DNA from: JBAVVD01 sp049697115
GTDB taxonomy: Bacteria > Acidobacteriota > Aminicenantia > Aminicenantales > UBA4085
Assembly: GCA_049697115.1 (NCBI GenBank)
Contig: JBAVVD010000042.1
Span: 1 to 15,776, forward strand
Direction: 5' to 3'
DNA length: 15,776 nt
Part shown: in pieces, positions 13,794 through 15,776 of the stretch
Layout: every line of letters starts with the position of its first letter
How positions within the stretch are numbered: position 1 is the first letter of the stretch
Translations under genes and position numbers: made by a program
Notes under the pieces: generated by a model
The model's database searches: none
What the model was told of the DNA's origin: nothing
The model's input: only the letters and a program-made list of their open reading frames with translations

Positions 13794-14012
13794 ATGAAAG
13801 AAAAAAAATCCAGAAGAGTTAAAATGCTTTTGTCTTTGGTGGTCGTATGCGGCCTTTTTTTTGGTCTGGGAAGCACTTTTCTTGAAGCCGGAATCTGTGA
13901 GGATGCGTTTATGTTATGTCTGGTCGAAAACTTGTTTTTTAGCTCTTACGGAGCCACTTATTGCATGTTAGGCTATGTGTTCTGCCTGAAATACGTTCAA
14001 TCCGAAGCATGA
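13794..14012 (+). CDS. Small secreted cysteine-paired peptide 2, 72 aa
   Basis: The ATG at 13794 follows GGAGGA at 13783-13788 and lies 18 nt after peptide 1. A basic start and hydrophobic segment (about 11-30) are followed by LEAG and the mature part. It repeats the cysteine plan of peptide 1: C35/C42 and C57/C64, each C-x6-C; the second pair again reads C-x2-GY-x2-C-x2-Y, and both peptides have Ile before the first Cys. The loop between pairs is shorter (14 residues instead of 22). Outside these positions identity is low, so the pair arose by old duplication or diversifying evolution. Function unknown; secreted structural peptide, signal or toxin are all possible. Confidence 0.78.
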   Translation: MKEKKSRRVKMLLSLVVVCGLFFGLGSTFLEAGICEDAFMLCLVENLFFSSYGATYCMLGYVFCLKYVQSEA

Positions 14013-14050
14013 GACGTCTTTCCTTTTCTGTGTGAAAAAAGGTTCGGCGA

Positions 14051-15019
14051 ATGAAATTCCATACGTCCTTGCTCAAGACGGTTTTTCTGGGGATGATTGT
14101 CTGGGCGTTGCTTCCCTCCCTCCTTGGAAAAGAAATCCGGAAGATCTCCCTTGAGGAGGTCCTTTCCATAGGCGACCTTGAGGACGACCTGTTGTTCCAG
14201 TGGACGGGCGTGACTTCCGATACAGAGGGATTCATTTACGTGACGGACAACATGGATTATTCATTGAAAAAGTTCAGCGCCAGCGGGAAGCTCCAGAAAA
14301 AAACGGGACAGAAGGGTCAGGGGCCTGGGGAGTTTTCAGCCCCCAGGCTCCTTGACTGTTCTGAAAAATGGATTTATGTCATCGACCAGAACATCCCGGG
14401 AATTCAGGTCTTTGACAAAGAATTGCATTTCCAGCGGCGTATCCCGATGCTCCTGCCGGTGATCGATTTCAAAGTTCTTTCGGATGACCGGATTGCTGTT
14501 CTCGCCTTTGATCTCCGGCATCCGAGCCGGGTATTATTTATTGATCCGGAAGGAAAAATCACATCCGAGCTCGATTATTCCAGGGCTCAAAGAAAAAACC
14601 TCTTCGTAATGGCCGACTTAGTGTCGTTTGACGTGGACGCAGAGGGCAACGTCTATCTGGCCTACACCTACGAGGACCGGATTGAAAAATGGACCGAAAA
14701 GGGGAGGATGGTCTGGTCCAAAAAGCTCCTGGGAATAAAAAAAGTTAAAAGTCAAAAGGCGGGAGATTTCGTCATTCCCACAGAGATTGTCTACAAGGAT
14801 GTGGCTCTGGACAGGTCCGGAAATATATTTATTCTGGGCGGTCATTTCTCGAAGAACAGAAGCCGGGACGTGTATGTCCTGAGTCCGTCGGGAGAGCTTC
14901 GGACGACTTTTTCCCTGCCGGATTTCAGCCACTGTATTTATATTGACAAAAAGAATTTCCTTTATTCCCGCGCCCAGGAAGGGATCACCTTAAAAAAATT
15001 CAAGATGAAATACAACTAA
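14051..15019 (+). CDS. Secreted six-bladed beta-propeller protein (NHL-like)
   Basis: The 322-aa protein has a signal peptide (about 1-26). The rest shows the repeating blade pattern seen in secreted 6-bladed propellers: VTSDTEGFIYVTD (about 54-66) followed by KKFSASGK, GQKGQGPGEF (86-95, the typical inter-blade motif), then VDAEGNVYLAY with WTEKGR, and ALDRSGNIFILGG with LSPSGE. These proteins bind ligands on a rigid scaffold and are usually not enzymes. It is 38 nt after peptide 2 and probably in the same transcript; AAAGG at about 14037-14041 serves as a weak ribosome site. A role as partner or receptor for the small peptides is inference from linkage. Confidence 0.85.
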   Translation: MKFHTSLLKTVFLGMIVWALLPSLLGKEIRKISLEEVLSIGDLEDDLLFQWTGVTSDTEGFIYVTDNMDYSLKKFSASGKLQKKTGQKGQGPGEFSAPRLLDCSEKWIYVIDQNIPGIQVFDKELHFQRRIPMLLPVIDFKVLSDDRIAVLAFDLRHPSRVLFIDPEGKITSELDYSRAQRKNLFVMADLVSFDVDAEGNVYLAYTYEDRIEKWTEKGRMVWSKKLLGIKKVKSQKAGDFVIPTEIVYKDVALDRSGNIFILGGHFSKNRSRDVYVLSPSGELRTTFSLPDFSHCIYIDKKNFLYSRAQEGITLKKFKMKYN

Positions 15020-15040
15020 TCGCAGAAACGAGGGAATGAG

Positions 15041-15109
15041 ATGAGAAAATTCAGTGGGTGGAGCGTTATTAAAAATGGAGAGGCGATTTTTGAAGAAATC
15101 CGATAAAAA
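15041..15109 (+). CDS. Possible 22-codon leader ORF overlapping the thioredoxin-like start
   Basis: An ATG at 15041 has a better ribosome site (GAGGGA, about 15031-15036) than either candidate start of the next gene. Its frame reads MRKFSGWSVIKNGEAIFEEI and stops near 15109, overlapping the next gene in another frame. It may be chance, or may couple translation of the downstream gene. Confidence 0.25.
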
Positions 15110-15593
15110 GTCCAATTTCCTCTCTGGTTTGGCCGCCGCATCCCTCGTTTTCTTTTTCCTTTCCTCCTCTGCTATTGGCCAGAAAGGTCAAGTGGCTTCC
15201 CCGGCAGTGGAGAAAAAATTCTGTTTTATCCTGATTGATTATGACAGCCTCTTCTGCTCTCCCTGTCTGGACCTCTTTCTTCGTTTCTGCAACGCCATCC
15301 CTGTTTCTGTCCAGGAAAGTGCGGTCCGGGGAGTCGTTGTCTATTCGGATCAGAGTCAACAAGAGAATTCTGACATCCGCGAAAGGATAATGAGCAAAAA
15401 AATCGAAGGCTTTATCCGTGCCAATCACATCAAATTTCCTGTTGTTGTGGACCATTCCCACGTCTTTTCCCCTCTAAAAGGAGGAGGGACGACAGCCTTT
15501 CTTTTTGACCTGGAGAGGAAAGTCGTTAATAAATATGGTTTTCCCCTCAAGCCGAAAGAACTGGAGGAAATCCTCAGTCGTTTATTGAAATGA
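15075..15593 (+). CDS. Secreted thioredoxin-fold protein with CSPC motif
   Basis: Starting at ATG 15075 the protein is 172 aa; a GTG at 15054 would add seven residues. A basic N-terminus and hydrophobic segment (about 15-34) act as signal peptide or anchor. The thioredoxin-like core has FILIDYDSLFCSPCLDLF with the redox pair C61/C64, VVVYSD, FPVVVDHSHV and TTAFLFDLERKVV, as in TlpA/redoxin proteins. The cis-proline expected just before the TTAFLFD strand seems replaced by Gly/Thr, and an extra Cys72 follows the motif. It is last in the operon, 55 nt after the propeller gene. A natural role would be making or repairing the disulfides of the two secreted peptides, which is inference. Confidence 0.82.
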   Translation: MERRFLKKSDKKSNFLSGLAAASLVFFFLSSSAIGQKGQVASPAVEKKFCFILIDYDSLFCSPCLDLFLRFCNAIPVSVQESAVRGVVVYSDQSQQENSDIRERIMSKKIEGFIRANHIKFPVVVDHSHVFSPLKGGGTTAFLFDLERKVVNKYGFPLKPKELEEILSRLLK

Positions 15594-15600
15594 ATCTCTT

Positions 15601-15776
15601 CCATTTTGAATGGCTGAGAAAGGAGATATCCGGAAGGACCGAAGCGACCATTGAAGGTTTAGCCTTCCCGAGGCGCTCCTGGAGGGAACCCGGCTTTGCC
15701 GGGCGGCGAGGATGTCTGAGCTTCTCTGGAAGCGAGTTCCGCAGCCGCCTCCAAGAGCGAAGAGGGAACGGCGTGA
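15601..15776 (-). repeat. Structured GC-rich element C, possibly cut by the window end
   Basis: After the operon lies a dense set of stems: CCATT-ttg-AATGG (15601-15613), GGAAGG/CCTTCC (15632-15637 with 15663-15668), and a 12-bp outer helix 15674-15685 with 15748-15759 (11 of 12, the odd pair being G-U on the minus strand). The outer helix encloses CCCGGC-ttt-GCCGGG (15689-15703) and GCTTC-tctg-GAAGC (15720-15733). GGCGGC (15702-15707) could pair alternatively with GCCGCC (15744-15749). The plan of one closing helix with two hairpins resembles element A although the sequences differ. No T tract follows, so it is not an ordinary terminator. No second copy is in the window. Confidence 0.6.

Noticed and set aside
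13527..14012. Class IIb two-peptide bacteriocin
   Set aside because: GxxxG is clear only in peptide 1, and no immunity protein or peptide ABC transporter is visible; kept only as an alternative.
1..15776. CRISPR array, tRNA or rRNA gene, riboswitch, integrase or att sites
   Set aside because: No regularly spaced repeats, no cloverleaf with CCA-side acceptor, no rRNA-like tract and no integrase were found by eye on either strand.

Overview
The window looks like a chromosomal segment of an uncultured, diderm, mid-GC bacterium. Secreted proteins with cleavable signal peptides, a secreted six-bladed beta-propeller, a near-consensus sigma-54 promoter, c-di-GMP enzymes and urocanase together would fit Candidatus Aminicenantes (OP8) or a related Acidobacteriota-like lineage. 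That placement is inference from gene style; no rRNA is present.

Layout. 1-465: a weak minus-strand partial frame, then a GC-rich structured repeat (family A, copy 1). 466-2664: a secreted hypothetical protein overlapping rsmD by 4 nt, then an unrecognised cytosolic protein. 2665-4238: repeat A copy 2, a complete 1102-bp IS630-family element (2860-3961) with near-perfect terminal inverted repeats and flanking TA dinucleotides, and repeat B copy 1. 4239-6408: the translation operon rpmE-prfA-prmC, tightly packed. 6398-11144: a c-di-GMP neighbourhood with an HD-GYP protein on the minus strand, an orphan coiled-coil protein on the plus strand, and a large REC-like/GAF/GGDEF/PilZ protein on the minus strand. 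11145-11621: repeat B copy 2 and a promoter. 11622-13298: urocanate hydratase (hutU). 13482-15593: a sigma-54 promoter driving two tandem small secreted peptides with the same cysteine pattern, a secreted beta-propeller and a secreted thioredoxin-fold protein with a CxxC motif. 15594-15776: a third structured, GC-rich element (C).

The two most interesting signals are these. First, the sigma-54-driven cassette of twin C-x6-C peptides with propeller and thioredoxin-like partners looks like a dedicated secreted, disulfide-dependent peptide system. Second, the window carries three unrelated families of interspersed structured repeats. In family A the two copies differ by two fully compensatory base-pair changes in a 17-bp outer helix, which argues that the folded form is maintained (structured RNA or hairpin mobile element). 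Housekeeping genes (rsmD, rpmE, prfA, prmC, hutU) are intact; the IS630 transposase is split by a frameshift at a nine-A run.
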